Source: Paracoccaceae bacterium (lineage in GTDB: Bacteria; Pseudomonadota; Alphaproteobacteria; Rhodobacterales; Rhodobacteraceae). Taken from it: a DNA stretch of 9,247 nucleotides. A program made the position numbers and the translations under genes. Below the pieces are notes generated by a model that did no database searches, was not told the DNA's origin, and saw nothing but the letters and a program-made list of their open reading frames with translations. The DNA lies in contig JANSYB010000047.1 in the NCBI GenBank assembly GCA_024742655.1, positions 1 to 9,247 on the forward strand, written 5' to 3'. Below, piece by piece: positions 7,531-9,247 of the stretch (positions are counted from its first letter, which is position 1; each line of letters starts with the position of its first letter).

Positions 7531-8916
7531 CTACAGCCCACGCGGTGAGGCCAGAAGCCAGAGGCCGAAAAAAGTATAGGCAACCATGAACAGTGCCAGA
7601 GGGGCCTGTCCCAACACCGCCCGGCGCGTGCTTCCCGTGTCGCGCACAGCCAGGGCATGGGCCAACAGAATGGCGATCACATGGCCCACCACAACGGCAC
7701 CCGCCTGCGCCAGCCAGATGACCTTGACCGTGCCCGGCGTATTGAAAAAGCCGGTGGTCACATAAAAATCCTCGAGACCCAGAAGATGCGCGCCGGTGTT
7801 CATCGGATCGTCTAGAAACTGCACGACGTATTGTCCGTCCACCATCGCTGCCGTCAGGTAATGCGCAACGTGATAGCCCAATGCAATCGGCAGGATCGAG
7901 GGCGCGAAAAGGCAAATCGCCTCGCGCAGGCTGCGCCCGGTCCCTGCCAGCCGTTCGCCCAGCCATAGACTGGCAGCGAACACGCCCAATAGGGCGGCAT
8001 TGGCGACGAACAGCCCGATGAGATTCTGCGTCACCACGGCGGAACGGCCCGGGAACTCCAACGGGTTGAGGCCCAGAAAACCGATCCACCAGAACGTCTC
8101 GTTCAAGCCGTCGAAACTGCCGGTCCCCAGAAGGATCACCATGAACAACGCCAGCACAAGGGACGGTGCCGGGCGCCTCAGAATTTGCCAGCCCGGCAGG
8201 CCCGCGGCCAGACGCCCGCGCGCGCGCCCCAAAAGGCCCATCCGCGCATAGGCGCGCATCAGCACCGTCAATGCCTCGGCCCGCACCATCCAGACAGGGC
8301 CGAACAGAACCAGGCCCATGAGGGTGAAATACCAGTAAAAGCCCGCGATCGTGGCCAGGCGGGCGGGATCGGTCGGCGCGATATCGGCCAGCAGGAAACC
8401 GGCAAAGCCAATAAAGGATACCAGCGCCGGCCAATGTCCCAGCCAGCGCGGATATCGAAGTGGCGCACGCAGCCCCGTGGCAAGACGCAACAGCGCGCCA
8501 ACACCCGTCCACGGATTTGTCCAGCGCCAGTGATTGCCCAGGATGCCCTGCAGCGACACCATGAAGATCCACCAAACGGTCCAGACAAACAGCGGCATCG
8601 GGTTGACCAGCGGGTCGCGCGGCCCGGTCAGGCCCCGCCAGACGAGGAATACCATGACACCGGTCGCCACAAGACTGGTGAGATGGCGCAGCCGCAACCG
8701 CGGCAGGCTGAACAGCGGAACGGTGCGAAAAAGGGCCTCCCCCGCGCCGGGGGGCAAGACCGCCAGCAAAACGATTGTCAGCGCGACGCTGGCGACGCCG
8801 GCCGTGATATAGATATCTGTCGGCAGTAGCAGAACGAACCCCTGCTCCGACGCATGCGCGAAGGCCAGACCCGCACTGACCGTCAAGAGAATCGCCGATG
8901 AAAGCCAAGTCTTCAT
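7531..8916 (-). CDS. Polytopic membrane protein of unknown function, predicted mature N-terminal His
   Basis: 461 aa. I do not recognise a named family. The N-terminus looks like a cleavable signal peptide (1-20) ending AFA, which would leave HASEQG as the mature start. About ten or eleven hydrophobic segments follow, roughly at 28-56, 80-94, 108-127, 164-180, 187-210, 251-266, 275-284, 296-320, 334-355, 398-423 and 437-457. Histidines occur in or beside membrane segments: GYHVAHYL (His349, His352), GAHLL (His377) and GHVIAILLAH (His412, His420), so metal or haem binding is conceivable. A charged loop at about 211-250 is rich in Arg. The ATG has GAGGG 5 nt upstream. It lies 97 nt before the binding-protein gene on the same strand and could be the first gene of the transporter operon. 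An overlapping 479-codon frame (7469-8908) lacks this membrane pattern and is a shadow. Confidence 0.85.
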   Translation of the reverse strand: MKTWLSSAILLTVSAGLAFAHASEQGFVLLLPTDIYITAGVASVALTIVLLAVLPPGAGEALFRTVPLFSLPRLRLRHLTSLVATGVMVFLVWRGLTGPRDPLVNPMPLFVWTVWWIFMVSLQGILGNHWRWTNPWTGVGALLRLATGLRAPLRYPRWLGHWPALVSFIGFAGFLLADIAPTDPARLATIAGFYWYFTLMGLVLFGPVWMVRAEALTVLMRAYARMGLLGRARGRLAAGLPGWQILRRPAPSLVLALFMVILLGTGSFDGLNETFWWIGFLGLNPLEFPGRSAVVTQNLIGLFVANAALLGVFAASLWLGERLAGTGRSLREAICLFAPSILPIALGYHVAHYLTAAMVDGQYVVQFLDDPMNTGAHLLGLEDFYVTTGFFNTPGTVKVIWLAQAGAVVVGHVIAILLAHALAVRDTGSTRRAVLGQAPLALFMVAYTFFGLWLLASPRGL

Positions 8917-9082
8917 TTTTGCCCTCGCCCGTGACGCCTCAGGTTACCGCAGGCACCGGTGGACGGAAGGGGCAAATTGCCGCCAGCCCGTCAGGTCACC
9001 CCTCAACCTCCCCGACAACGGACCCTCGGATCGCAATGGTTTGCGCACCGCGTGGCCCGCGCGCTATGACGCTTCAACCACA
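8917..9082 (-). promoter_or_regulatory. 166-bp intergenic region, likely promoter/operator zone of the operon
   Basis: This is the longest non-coding gap in the window and the natural place for the operon promoter. I see no convincing -35/-10 pair. It does hold an 11-nt palindrome GGCAAATTGCC (8971-8981), an 8-nt palindrome CACCGGTG (8954-8961) and two copies of a TGACGC(C/T)TCA motif (8932-8941 and 9067-9076). Any of these could be a regulator site, but none is recognised. Confidence 0.35.
9043..9064 (-). terminator. GC-rich hairpin after the right-edge gene, no U tract
   Basis: The minus strand can pair GCGCGC (9064-9059) with GTGCGC (9048-9043), a 6-bp stem with one G-U pair and a 10-nt loop, about 18 nt past the TGA. 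No run of U follows, so intrinsic termination is doubtful. It could mark the 3' end of the upstream transcript or be a by-product of high GC. Confidence 0.2.
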
Positions 9083-9247
9083 TCAGGCGCGCGGCGGCAC
9101 CACACCCATGGCCGCGAGACGTTCGAAAAACCCAAGCACCTCTTGCTCGGTGGCCCGCTCCACCGCGCCGTCGCGCACCGCCTCTATGCTCCAGACCCAG
9201 CTTTGCGCCGGATCATCCCGCATCGCCCAGCCGGGAAACATCCGTTC
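9083..9247 (-). CDS. C-terminal end of a gene entering from the right edge, possibly BLUF photoreceptor
   Basis: Only the last 54 codons and the TGA are present; the frame is open to the edge. The fragment begins ERMFPGWAMRDD and ends in a helical, acidic stretch (EQEVLGFFERLAA) before VVPPRA. The F-x-x-W-x-M pattern resembles the last beta-strand of BLUF flavin photoreceptors, where a Trp and a Met two residues apart lie near the flavin (GWHM in AppA). Short BLUF proteins end in extra helices after this strand, which fits, and such proteins are common in Rhodobacterales. The match rests on a few residues recalled from the family. Real coding is fairly sure; the BLUF call is tentative. It is 166 bp upstream of the membrane-protein gene and probably a separate transcription unit. 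Confidence 0.5.
   Translation of the reverse strand, partial: ERMFPGWAMRDDPAQSWVWSIEAVRDGAVERATEQEVLGFFERLAAMGVVPPRA

Noticed and set aside
6140..7579. A 479-codon open frame on the plus strand opposite the binding-protein gene
   Set aside because: Its translation is rich in Arg, His and Asp with no recognisable domain, and it mirrors a well-supported Tat-signal binding protein. It is a typical antisense shadow in GC-rich DNA.
7469..8908. A 479-codon minus-strand frame overlapping the membrane-protein gene
   Set aside because: It is Gly/Arg/Ala-rich with no membrane pattern or domain. The other frame has a signal peptide, regular hydrophobic segments and a good ribosome binding site.

Overview
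The window reads as a chromosomal segment of a high-GC alphaproteobacterium. Protein style and GC content suggest a Rhodobacterales/Roseobacter-like host; this is inferred, as no marker gene is present. Every gene I can support lies on the minus strand, so the story runs from high to low coordinates. I see no tRNA, rRNA, IS element, integrase or CRISPR array.

Layout in transcription order: (1) the last 54 codons of a gene entering from the right edge, possibly a BLUF-type blue-light sensor; (2) a 166-bp gap; (3) a 461-aa polytopic membrane protein of unknown function whose predicted mature N-terminus is histidine; (4) a 97-bp gap up to the next ATG that may hold a 25-codon leader ORF; (5) a Tat-exported periplasmic solute-binding protein of the branched-chain amino acid/urea/amide class; (6) a spacer with a clear hairpin; (7) two permeases and two ATPases (LivH-, LivM-, LivG- and LivF-like) joined by ATGA/TGATG overlaps; (8) an 85-bp gap with a possible promoter; (9) a molybdenum hydroxylase made of a separate FAD subunit and a large subunit in which the two-cluster [2Fe-2S] domain is fused to the molybdopterin domain. 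The large subunit runs off the left edge: its first 620 codons are open and roughly the last third of the protein is outside the window.

The layout suggests one uptake-and-oxidation module. The binding protein would capture a small solute in the periplasm, the HMGF complex would import it, and the FAD/Fe-S/Mo enzyme would hydroxylate it in the cytoplasm, passing electrons from Mo through two [2Fe-2S] centres to FAD. The visible active-site motifs are of the xanthine dehydrogenase/aldehyde oxidase type rather than CO dehydrogenase. The substrate cannot be read from the sequence; an N-heterocycle (purine-like or pyridine-like) or an aldehyde is plausible. The unknown membrane protein sits where a first gene of the operon would sit and is the least understood part.
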